64,000 bases of DNA, from the NCBI RefSeq assembly GCF_028877475.1, contig NZ_CP113528.1:186001-250000 (forward strand), given 5' to 3'. This document shows positions 40,889 through 51,500 of the stretch, in pieces. The position numbers were made by a program, and so were the translations under genes. The notes beneath the pieces are model-generated. The model was not told the DNA's origin. It made no database searches and saw only the letters and a list, made by a program, of their open reading frames with translations. Source of the DNA: Lysinibacillus irui (lineage in GTDB: Bacteria; Bacillota; Bacilli; Bacillales_A; Planococcaceae). Each line of letters starts with the position of its first letter. Position 1 is the stretch's first letter.

Positions 40889-43800
40889 ATGTCAAAAAAG
40901 AACAATAAAAAAATAATAACTAATGTAGGTTTAGCTTTTGCGGTTGCGACTAGCGGCATTGTACCATCTATGGTTGTAGGAATTGATACGGTGAAGGCAG
41001 CAGAAAGTACAGCTAAAGAGAACTTTACTTATTCCATTGTACAAGGACAAGTAGTGATTACTAAATATACTGGTACTGATTCAACTGTTGTGATTCCTGA
41101 AGAAATAGATGGTTTTCCAGTTAAGTCATTGTATGCAAATTTATTTAAAGATAATGAAAATATAAGCCAAGTTGTAGTGCCGGATAGTGTTGTAAGTATG
41201 GGGGGATCTATTTTTGAAAACTCAAAAGTAACTTCGGTTGTTTTAGGCAAAGGCATTACAGCTATACCAAGCTCAGCATTCAAAGGTACAAGTAATTTAA
41301 ATTCTTTAGTGATAAGTTCAGAAAATGTTGCAATTGGTGATTATGCATTTGAGTTAAGTGGATTAACTAATTTTGATTTTAACAAAGTTACAAGTGTAGG
41401 TTCCGGTGCTTTTGCTAACTCGCAATTAAAAGAGTTAGTAATTGAGAAACCTGATATTCAGTTTAAGAGCAACGCGTTTAAGGGTGTACATTTAAACAGA
41501 TTAGAATTACCCGAAGGTATGAAAGAAATCCCTATTGGTTTTCTAAATGGAGCTACAATTCCTGATATTGTGATACCTTCTACTATTAAGAAAATCCATG
41601 ATTCTGCTTTTAAAGAAGTTACAAGTGTAAATAAAGAACCTTTTAAAGGGTTAAATTTAGCTGGAAATTCAAATGCAATTGAAATAGATGTAAATGCTTT
41701 TAACAAGGTGCATTTTGAGAAGCTATTCCTTTCTAAAAACCTAAGTTTTAAAGATTCAACTTTTAAATTTGGTAAGTTTGGTACTTTAGAAGTTGAAGAA
41801 GGCTTTAAGGGGTTACAAGGTTTTGGTGGTGTAGAAATTGGTAAACTTATCTTGGGAGAAGGAGTGGAAGTGGTTGGAAGTAGTGCAGCGTTTGGAAGTG
41901 CTATCATCTCAGAATTGACATTACCAAAAACATTAACCAGTAGCGAAGAAGCTTTTTACAGGGCTAAAATTGGCAACTTGATTTTCCAAGCTGAAGATGG
42001 GATGACAGACTATAAACTCCGCTACCCAAATAGTATGGGGTTATTCGACTATGCATCTATAGACAATTTAAATTTAGAGAATGCTAATTATATTCCTAAG
42101 AATACGTTTCTTTATGCACAAATAGGTAATTTACAAATAGGAAATAAACTAAAAACTATTGGGGATAGTGCCTTTAGTCATGCGAAATTTGGAAATTCAA
42201 CATTAGATTTACCTTCTGTTGAATATATAGAGTCTAGAGCTTTTGATTATTCTAATATAAAGAATGTTTCATTTGGTGCTGTAAAACATATAGGGAATAG
42301 AGCGTTTTCTGGAAATGATTTTAGTAAATCAACAATTATTCTACCTAAAAGTTTAAATAGTATTGGGTTAGATGCATTTAGAGATATTCTTTTACCGGAA
42401 ACAACTAAGACGGTAGATAAAATTATTGTTTTAAATAAGTTTCTAAATTATCAAGGATACGTTTCTAATAGCAAAATAGCCAATTTCGGTACTGATGGTA
42501 ATATTTATGGATATGAAGGTAGTACCACGCAACAACAATTTATGGGCAAAGGCTTCGCGCTATTAGATGAAGAATTGAAAATGCCGAGTATAAGCTCAAA
42601 CATAGTCAATGGTACAACATATATGGGCTCCATGACACCTACCTTCACAATCAAAGACGCTGAGTTGGTTGAGTACACATTAAATGGTAAACCTTACGAT
42701 GGTGTTAGTGAAATCACAAATAGTGGTGAGAACATCCTAGTTGTCAAAGCTATAAATGGTTTATTTGAACAAACGAAAACCTACTCCTTCAAGATTAAGT
42801 CAAATAATCCTCCTGTAGTGTTGAAAACAATAGACAACCAAGAAGTAGTTAAAAACGACATTTTAAAAATTGACTTAAATGAACACTTTTCAGATCCTGA
42901 AGGGGATAATTTATCCTTTAGCGCCAAGACATCAGATGATGTGGCCTCAAAAGCTTGGGTTACAGCAGATGGTGAACTTAAGTTTACATCAGCTTATAAA
43001 GACCAATATAGGGTGACTGTATCCGCAACAGATGGTATAGGACGTAGTGAAGAATTATCCTTTACAGTGAATGTTGTAGATGAACAAGTTAAACCACCAA
43101 TTGACCCGCCTACTGAGCCCACAGATCCACCGAAGGTTCCCGTAGATGAAGGGAAATTGCCACCTGTTTTAAATTATAAGTTGGTTGAAAACACACCTTT
43201 AGTTGGTATTGGCACGAAGAAGGTCATTTTTGTGGATGGATTACTCAACGAATTTGATTTAGATAAAGTAATTCCAACTATTAAGACAACCGATGGAAAA
43301 TCCGTTGGAACCGTCTATGATAGCGAAAATAAAACTTTAACATTTGAAGCTTTAAAAGCTGGCTTTAGTAATGTGCAACTCCAAATTCAAGATGAGATTG
43401 GTAATAAAGCGGCACTCTTATTCATGATTGATGTCTTAGAAACGTCCAATACAGCACCTAACTATATTGCGAATGGTTCAATCAAATTGGGAGCTGAAGC
43501 CTATGTGGTGAAGCTAGATGATGTGTATGCGGATGCAGCTAATGGCGAAAGCGTAACATACAAGGTTGACGTAACAAAAGATGGGGAGGGCCTGACAGAA
43601 GAGGTCAAAGTGGAAGAGATTTCACCTGTTGAGGAAGAGCCGGTAGAAATTGAAATTGAAACTGAACTTTCAACTTCCGAAGGTAGTGAAGGAACGTCTA
43701 CAGAAGAACCAAGTGAAAACGGTACCGCTCCAGACTCGGAAGTAGACAACGAGGCAACACTTGTAACCAATGCGACGAATCGTAAAGGCTTAATGGCTGC

Positions 43801-45289
43801 TCTTGATATGATGCCGTTAAGTGTATCAAATAACGATGCAACTGATACATTTGTATTCGAAGTACCTGCAGGCGTAACAACAACTACGCTCCATGATGAC
43901 GCAAACTTAAACATTCGCTTAGTGAATGGCAAGCTGGTGGTCGAAGGAAAACAAGTAGGAATGTACAATATCTCAGTTCAAGCAGAAACAGCAAGTGGAA
44001 CGATTCCATCTCCGGTCAACTTCTCGTTAGCTGTTTTACCGTATGATAATACAGGTGGAGGAAACAACGGCGGTTCTGAAGGTGGCAACACAGGTGGAGG
44101 AGACAACGGCGGTTCTGAAGGTGGCAACACAGGCGGAGGAAACAGCGATGGCTCTGAAGGTGGCAGCACAGGCGGAGGAAACAACGGTGGCTCTGAAGGT
44201 GGCAGCACAGGCGGAGGAAACAACGGTGGCTCTGAAGGTGGCAGCACAGGCGGAGGAAACAACGGTGGCTCTGAAGGTGGCAGCACAGGCGGAGGAAACG
44301 ACGGTGGCTCTGAAGGTGGGAACACAGGCGGAGGAAACAACGGTGGTTCTGAAGGTGGCAGCACAAGCGAAGGACACAACGGCGGTTCTGACAATGGTAA
44401 CACTGGTGAGGGAAATAATGAAGCGGACAAAGATTCTTCAACAACACCGGGCGGTAAGTTAGAAGAAAATGAAAATGGAGACCTAGTTTTAGATATTCAA
44501 CCAGGTAATCCTTCCATCAAAGATACTGTAGATATTGTAGTAGATGAAGATTCCATTCAACTGACGATTGATGGAAAGCAATATGATTCCGCAATTAGTA
44601 ACGGCCTTTCTAGTTATGATAAAAAACGAGTTATTCGTGAAGAAGGAAAAGGGGTTTACTCCACAGTTCCTCACTATAATACGGATGACAATAAGCTTAA
44701 AATCACTACAAAAAATCCGTATGGACTGGTAATTACAGACCGCGTGGCCGTTCCATTTAAAGATGTTAAAGGCTTGTTCAGTTTTGATGAAGTAGAGGAT
44801 CTATATAACTACCTGATTGTTAATGGAACAACCGCTTCCACATTTAGCCCTAATAAGGACTTAAAACGTGGTGAATTCAGTGCAATGCTCGCACGTGCAC
44901 TTGAGCTAAGTCCAGAAAGCAAGAAATATCATTTCAAGGATGTAAATGTGTACAAGAAAGAAGTCCAAGCATTATATGAAGCGGGTATTATTACTGGGTT
45001 CCCAGATGGTTCATTTGGTGAAAGTAAGACATTAACTCGCCAGGAAGCAGCTGCCATGATTGGTCGTATGTTAAATTACATGGATGTTGATACCGAGACA
45101 ACTGAAAATATATCATTAGCAGATATGAACAAAGTAAGTGATTATGCGAAAGACGCAGTTCAGTACCTAGCAAGCCAAGATGTCTTAGTAAGTGGCCAAG
45201 ATACAAAATTCAATCCAATGGATAATTTAACTCGTGCTCAAATGGCAAAAATCTTAATGCGATCATTACGCTTAAGTAATTGGTATTAA
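40889..45289 (+). CDS. SLH-anchored surface protein with BspA-like leucine-rich repeats
   Basis: 1466 residues; ATG with AAAGGTG. Signal peptide (residues 1-37, cut after VKA). Residues about 50-560 are BspA/LRR_5 repeats ('IGDYAFELSGLTNF', 'IGNRAFSGNDF'). Then come Ig/cadherin-like domains (about 610-740), beta-rich segments, a 10-unit Gly/Asn/Ser repeat and three SLH motifs in the last 180 residues ('LVVNGTTASTFSPNKDLKRGEF'-type, 'GIITGFPDGSFGESKTLTRQEA', 'NPMDNLTRAQMAKIL'). SLH domains bind pyruvylated wall polymer. It is likely displayed on the cell; an adhesion or mating-aggregation role is inference. Confidence 0.9.
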   Translation: MSKKNNKKIITNVGLAFAVATSGIVPSMVVGIDTVKAAESTAKENFTYSIVQGQVVITKYTGTDSTVVIPEEIDGFPVKSLYANLFKDNENISQVVVPDSVVSMGGSIFENSKVTSVVLGKGITAIPSSAFKGTSNLNSLVISSENVAIGDYAFELSGLTNFDFNKVTSVGSGAFANSQLKELVIEKPDIQFKSNAFKGVHLNRLELPEGMKEIPIGFLNGATIPDIVIPSTIKKIHDSAFKEVTSVNKEPFKGLNLAGNSNAIEIDVNAFNKVHFEKLFLSKNLSFKDSTFKFGKFGTLEVEEGFKGLQGFGGVEIGKLILGEGVEVVGSSAAFGSAIISELTLPKTLTSSEEAFYRAKIGNLIFQAEDGMTDYKLRYPNSMGLFDYASIDNLNLENANYIPKNTFLYAQIGNLQIGNKLKTIGDSAFSHAKFGNSTLDLPSVEYIESRAFDYSNIKNVSFGAVKHIGNRAFSGNDFSKSTIILPKSLNSIGLDAFRDILLPETTKTVDKIIVLNKFLNYQGYVSNSKIANFGTDGNIYGYEGSTTQQQFMGKGFALLDEELKMPSISSNIVNGTTYMGSMTPTFTIKDAELVEYTLNGKPYDGVSEITNSGENILVVKAINGLFEQTKTYSFKIKSNNPPVVLKTIDNQEVVKNDILKIDLNEHFSDPEGDNLSFSAKTSDDVASKAWVTADGELKFTSAYKDQYRVTVSATDGIGRSEELSFTVNVVDEQVKPPIDPPTEPTDPPKVPVDEGKLPPVLNYKLVENTPLVGIGTKKVIFVDGLLNEFDLDKVIPTIKTTDGKSVGTVYDSENKTLTFEALKAGFSNVQLQIQDEIGNKAALLFMIDVLETSNTAPNYIANGSIKLGAEAYVVKLDDVYADAANGESVTYKVDVTKDGEGLTEEVKVEEISPVEEEPVEIEIETELSTSEGSEGTSTEEPSENGTAPDSEVDNEATLVTNATNRKGLMAALDMMPLSVSNNDATDTFVFEVPAGVTTTTLHDDANLNIRLVNGKLVVEGKQVGMYNISVQAETASGTIPSPVNFSLAVLPYDNTGGGNNGGSEGGNTGGGDNGGSEGGNTGGGNSDGSEGGSTGGGNNGGSEGGSTGGGNNGGSEGGSTGGGNNGGSEGGSTGGGNDGGSEGGNTGGGNNGGSEGGSTSEGHNGGSDNGNTGEGNNEADKDSSTTPGGKLEENENGDLVLDIQPGNPSIKDTVDIVVDEDSIQLTIDGKQYDSAISNGLSSYDKKRVIREEGKGVYSTVPHYNTDDNKLKITTKNPYGLVITDRVAVPFKDVKGLFSFDEVEDLYNYLIVNGTTASTFSPNKDLKRGEFSAMLARALELSPESKKYHFKDVNVYKKEVQALYEAGIITGFPDGSFGESKTLTRQEAAAMIGRMLNYMDVDTETTENISLADMNKVSDYAKDAVQYLASQDVLVSGQDTKFNPMDNLTRAQMAKILMRSLRLSNWY
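44048..44437 (+). repeat. 39-nt tandem repeat (10 units) coding Gly-rich linker
   Basis: Ten 13-residue units of the type STGGGNNGGSEGG follow each other; units 4 to 6 are near-identical in DNA, while the first and last units have diverged. It encodes a flexible linker between the beta domains and the wall anchor and is likely to vary in copy number. Confidence 0.9.
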
Positions 45290-45417
45290 ATAATACCAAT
45301 TAAGGGAAAAACAGTTTGATAAAAAAAGTGAATTAAATTATACTAATTAATATATTTGATTCTTTTGTATTGGATGTAGAGGAAAATATACAAAAAAACA
45401 TAACAGAATTAACAAAA

Positions 45418-45473
45418 TTCGGAAGTACCGAATAAGTGCACTTATGTGCATTTATTTTGGTGCTTCTTTTTTT
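45418..45473 (+). ncRNA. Family B leader RNA/attenuator, copy 4
   Basis: TTCGG-AAGTA-CCGAA (45418-45432) competes with the terminator AGTACCGAATAAGTGCAC (45424-45441)/GTGCATTTATTTTGGTGC, followed by eight T. Nearly identical to copy 3, including about 70 bases of upstream sequence, so leader and gene duplicated together. Confidence 0.75.
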
Positions 45474-45531
45474 TATCTTCAACCTTTGAATAATGTCCAA
45501 TAAAGAGAAAAAGAGAGGGAGCTGAATATTT

Positions 45532-48500
45532 TTGTCAAAAGAAAAAGGAAGTAAGAAGAAAGTGAAAACGAGTAAAAAGGAAAAACTATTTATTTCAGCT
45601 GTAGCAGCAGGAGCTTTAGTAGCAGGAGTCTCAACAGCGGAAGACGTACAGGAAGCGAAAGCGGCTACTCCTAACCCTGTATCTGATTTCACATACACAG
45701 TAAATAACGGAGAGGTAACGATCACTGGATACGTTGGAGCAAGTAAAAGTGTCGTATTCCCATCAACTATCAATGGTATGCCTGTAGTTAAGCTTGGAGA
45801 AGATGTGGGTGATTTAGAAAACGGCTCATTTCAACGCAAAGGTATAACAAGTATTGTCATTCCAAACACAGTAAAAGAAATTGGAATCAGAGCATTCAGA
45901 GGAAACGAAATATCAAACCTAACTATACCCAGTAGCGTAGAGAAGATTGGAAAAATGGCTTTCTACGAGACGGGTTTAAAAACAATAAATCTTACTGAAG
46001 GTCTAAAGATAATTGATGACTATGCATTTATGAATAACTACGAAAGTAAAACTCTAACATTACCTTCTACTTTAGAATCAGTAGGGGTATCCGCATTTTC
46101 TCAATGTGGGTTAGAAGGGACTCTAACTGTACCTAAAGGTGTAAAAAGCATGGGGACTGAAGCCTTTTCACGTGGCAATCTAACAAGTGTTACTTTCGAA
46201 GACGGTCTAACTTCTATTGGACGATGGGCTTTCATGGGTAACTTACTAACAAGCGTAAGCATCCCAAAAAGTGTAACAACTATTGAAGACCATGCCTTCT
46301 CGAATAACCGACTTGTAAACGTTGAGATTCCTGAAAACATCATATCTCTAGGAGATGGGGCGTTTGGAGCGAATAATGGGTTAAAAGAAGTTGTTTACAG
46401 AGGCAAGAGCACTACTGCGACATTTGGAGACTGGAAAGGGATATATGGTCTTAACACTTCTGTCATCTTCAAGGGGTATAACGGAACAACTTTTGAAACA
46501 GCAGTAAAAAGTCAAGGATTTATATTCGAGTCACTAGTTAACTGGATTCCTGCAGAAATAGAAGGTGTTAGTTGGTCAGTAAACACTAATAAAACTTCAG
46601 CAGTAATACTACCTAGTATTAATGGTGACGTAGCTAAAGTTATGTTTGCAAAGGGCGAAAATCTGACAGCCGACTTCTTTACTAATATAGCGAATAAAAA
46701 CAAAGTTGTTGATATCACAGCGAATTTGAACTACGAGTTTACTGTATCAGAGGGTACACCTTATACCCTTTACGTTGAGGACAACTTAGGGAACAAGCTA
46801 GTACAGACTTTTGACCCTTCATTTGCCTATGCACTTGATTCAGTAAGTGGAAACATGATACTTGAGGGATATTGGGGAACTAAAAAAGATGTGGTTATTC
46901 CTTCAACAATTGATGGGAAACCTGTAGTACAGATTGGTATTGACACAACTAATTCTACTAAGGGTGCTTTTGCTGATTCTAACATCATAAGTGTAGAAAT
47001 ACCAAATAGTGTGAAAAAGATTGGAGGCTATGCTTTCCATAATAACAGCCTAACAAGCATAAACATTCCAAGCAGTGTGACTCACATAGGAAATTCTGCA
47101 TTTTCTTGGAATCCCTTAACACACATAGAAATTCCTAACGGTGTTGAAAGTATAGGGGACTTTGCATTTGAGGCTACTGGAAGAGATACTGGTTTAAATG
47201 GAGTTAGCTATGTATTTATTCCTAGAAGTGTTAAACACATTGGTATGTATGCTTTTTCAGGACAGACAGGTTTTTCAGGTGAAAAAGTATTCTTTGTTTA
47301 TGATAACGATGGTACAGAGCAACTTGGTAACGAAGCATTCGCTGTTGGGGGTACTTACCTAGGAAACGATGGTAATTTTAAAAAACATTTAGAGGGTTAT
47401 GATTTCCCTAGAGGTTACAAGTACAATCCTGATTTAAAAATAATTCTAGATAAAAAGAACCTAACAGTGGAACGTGAAAATGCACCTTCAGAAATAGCAC
47501 CTGAATTTACTGTGAAATACAGTGTAACTACAAGCCCAACTAAGCCTAGTAGTTACGATAACACACTGAATGGTAGTAGTCATACTTTAGATTACAACCC
47601 TTCTGATGAAGGAAAATACCTACACCTTAAAGTTGAGGAAAAATACACTTCATCAGTATTCTCTTATATACCTGACAGTGCTTATACAAAGGTTACAGAA
47701 AAAACACTTCCACTTGTTGCGCCTGGGTTAAAGGTAAAATATGAAGTAAATGAGGAAAAGACATCAGCATTAATCAAACCTTTGATTGCGGATAGCCTAG
47801 AAGGTTTAAAGTACAAAGTAAAATATGCAAAGGGTAAAAATTTAACAACGGACTTCTTTACTAACCCTTCAAATGCTAGTTCAATAACAGATGTTTCTTC
47901 AAAAGCAAACTATGAATTCAACGTATCAGAGGGTACAGCCTATACTCTTTATGTAGAGGATGAGTATGGTAATAAAACAGTACAAACATTTGATCCTTCA
48001 TTCGTTTACACAACAATGGACAACAATATCAGCATTCAGGGGTATTGGGGTTCTGAAGTAGACGTTGTAATTCCTCATACTATCGAGGGGTTACAGGTAA
48101 CACGAATTGCACCAAATGCATTCCAACCTGTGAGTGAGAGTACACAATTGGCACAAGGTCAATCAACTGTAAAGCTAAACAGTGTTGTAATTCCTGAAAC
48201 AGTAACGCATATTGGTAACAGTGCGTTTTATAAGAACAACTTGCAGTCTATTACTCTACCACAAAACCTTACTTCGTTAGAAGGGTACGCATTCACTGGC
48301 AACAAACTATCGAATGTAGTATTACCTGTGGGTATCACTTCTATCGCAGATGGGGTATTCCTAGGAAACAGATTAACTTCTATTGATATCCAAGGAGTCA
48401 TCACTCAAATCGGAGCAGATGCTTTAAATGGTAATAAGTTGACTTCTTTTGTTGTACCTGACACAGTTACAAAAATTGGAGCAAGAGCGCTTCAGTCTAA

Positions 48501-51500
48501 TCTTTTATCAACGGTTGCATTGAATGACGGCTTAATATCTATTGGTTCAGATGCATTTTCTTTAAACAGCATCACAAACTTAGTTATCCCATCAACTGTA
48601 ACTAAGATTGATACTAGAGCGTTTAACGTAAACCCTCTAACATATGTAGAGTTCAAAGGGGCTGACGTATCAACAACAATTAGCGAAGAAGCATTTAACA
48701 CTCCTTCGGCCAAGTATTACGGGTTACAAGGCACTATATTTGAATCGTATATTACAGATAAAGGGTACAGCTACAACAACTTCTACACACTAGCAGGTTA
48801 CTCAGACCAAGTGAAAAAGACTCACTCTTTAACAATTACACCTACAGCGGGTAACCCTAGCGATGGTATTTACTACGCTTTCAGTAAAGAAGCAAATGCA
48901 AAGGACGTACAAAGTGCTGACTGGGTTGCAGTTCCAAGTGAGGGAGCAACAGCGTTATTAGACGAATCTTTCGAAGATGGAACGTACTATCTTCATACAA
49001 AAGTAGTATGGGGTACTGACACACTTTATACAACAAGTAACCCACTTGAATTGGATAACGTACCACCTGTAGAACCAACTCTTTCTGTAACAGTTGATGA
49101 GTCTAACAATAAAGCAATAGCGGTATCAGTAGACTTCCCAACGGATGCGAATAAGAAGGAATATCGTATTGACGGTGGCGCTTGGACTGAGTACACCGCT
49201 CCAATTACTCTAACTGAAAATAGTACAATCGAGGCACGTGCAATTGACACAGCGGGTAACGAAACTATCTCAAGTCCGTTAGAAGTAGACGTACAAGCAA
49301 TCAAGTTGAAGTGGTTATTAGATAACTACACAACTGCTACTACAGACGATTTTGCTTGGGCAGGGGTAACAGGCGTATCATCTGAAAACATTGACCGATT
49401 AAGGTCTATCGTAACGGATTACATCTCTACATTTAATGGTGGAGAGGTAACAGTTCCAACAGTTGCTGACTATGAAACTTGGTTAACATATATCAGTGCT
49501 TTAACAAGTATCCAAACTAGTATTGAAAATGCTAAGAGTATCGCTATTCCATCTGAATTAACTAAAGCAATTCAAGATATAAACGATGCAATCAACGCAT
49601 TACCTGACTGGGTAACAGGAAAAACATCCTTTAACGAAGGGGTATCATTACTTGAGCGTTATGCGACAGCACTAGAGGCTGTTATCGATGTAGAAATTTC
49701 ATTAAAACAAGCGGATAAAGATTCAGCTCAGTCGCTTGTAGATGTAATCGGTGACGCCCATATAGAGAAACAATTATCTGGCAGATTAGAAATAGTTCAA
49801 GAATTCATTGATGCAACAACTTTTGTTGAAAATGCAGAGTCATCACGCAATGAAGAAGATATCCTAAAAGCGCAAACAAAAGTAGCAGCTTTACCTGACC
49901 ATACAGTTAAGACTCAATTACAAAAACGTTTAGATGCTCTTATCCACCTAATCGGGGTGGAACAGGCAGTATCCAAGTCTGAAGAAACATTAGTACAAGA
50001 AGATAAGGACAAAGCACAAAATCTTGTAGATACACTTCCTAACGGTGATAAGAAGGATTCATTACAATCTCGACTTGATTTAGTTCAGGATATCATCAAT
50101 GCATCAAACGCAGTGAATCAAGCAGAATTAACATCGTCTGATGAGGATATTGCTACAGCCCAAGATGCTATTGATTTATTACCTGCAGGTGAAAAGAAAT
50201 CGGAGTTACAAAACCGTTTAGACGCGGTGAAAAACCTTGGTGATGCTTCAAAAGCTGTAGTAACTGCAGAAACGAATTTAACACAGGTTGATCACGATAA
50301 AGCCAAACAATTAGTTGAAGCTTTACCTAACGGGGCGGTTAAGGATAACCTAATTTCTCGACTAGACGACGTACAAAACATCATCTATGCGACTAAGGCT
50401 GTAGAGGATGTGGAAAGTTCTCTTGATAAAACGGGAATAGAAGATGCTCAACCGTTAGTAGATGCTATCGTAAACGAGAATAAGAAAGATGAACTGCAAA
50501 AACGTTTAGATGAAGTATCGAAAACAATTTCTGCTAAGGATGGGGTGGCTACTGCAGAAGTCTCTTATTCTATATCTGACAAAGAGGCAGCGCAACAGTT
50601 GGTAGATGTTTTATCACCTGATAACCCACATAAGAAGGATTTACTTGACCGACTAGAGCAAGTACAAGCAGTAATTGATGCAACAGTGGCCGTAGACAAT
50701 GCTAAAGATTTTCCTACAGTGGAACACATTCAAACAGCACAAGAAGCAATCAATAAAATCAATGATTCTAACCCTAAGAAAGATGAGTTGCAATCGATCT
50801 TAGATACGGTAACAAACTTAAAGGCTGTCGAGGACGCAGTATCAAAATCTGAAACTTCACTAGAACAGGAAGATGTAAATACTGCAAGGGGCCTTGTAGA
50901 TGCTTTAGATGAGTCGGATGTTAAGGAAGTATTTATTGAACGACTTGATGAGGTACAGCGTTTAATCGATGCTGAAAAAGCAGTATCTAACTTAGAACAA
51001 TCTCTATCAAAAGACAACTATGATGGAGTAAAAGCTCAAGTAGATGCTCTAAAAGATCATCCAAAGAAAGTTGAACTTTTAGACCGTTTAGAAGCTATTA
51101 AGGATAAAATAGACAAATTGACTGCCGAAGAGGAAGCGGAAAATGCAGTAGATAACGCTGGAATTAGTCTTGACAGAAATGATTATGACAAAGCTAAGGA
51201 TCTAGTAAACAACCTTGAGGATGGTTCTAAGAAAGAAGAGCTCCAAGATCGGTTAGATGAAATAGGTAAAATCCTAGATAAAATCGACGAGATTGAAGAA
51301 GACCTGAAAAATGCCGAAAACACTAATTCTACTGATTTAGACGACATTCAGAATAAAATAAAGGAACTTCCTGAAAGTGACAAGAAGGACGAACTTCAAA
51401 ACAAGCTAGATGAAATTAAGGAAAATAACGGTGCTGAGAAAGCGGTAGAAACGGTTGAAGAAACTCTTGATAGAGACGACTACAATGCTGCTAAGGATTT

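Noticed and set aside
44048-44437. CRISPR-like array
   Set aside because: Direct repeats without unique spacers, in frame inside a protein gene.
43978-44462. Several long frames on both strands
   Set aside because: They are produced by the 39-bp tandem repeat, which stays open in most frames; only the SLH protein frame has signal, domains and anchor.
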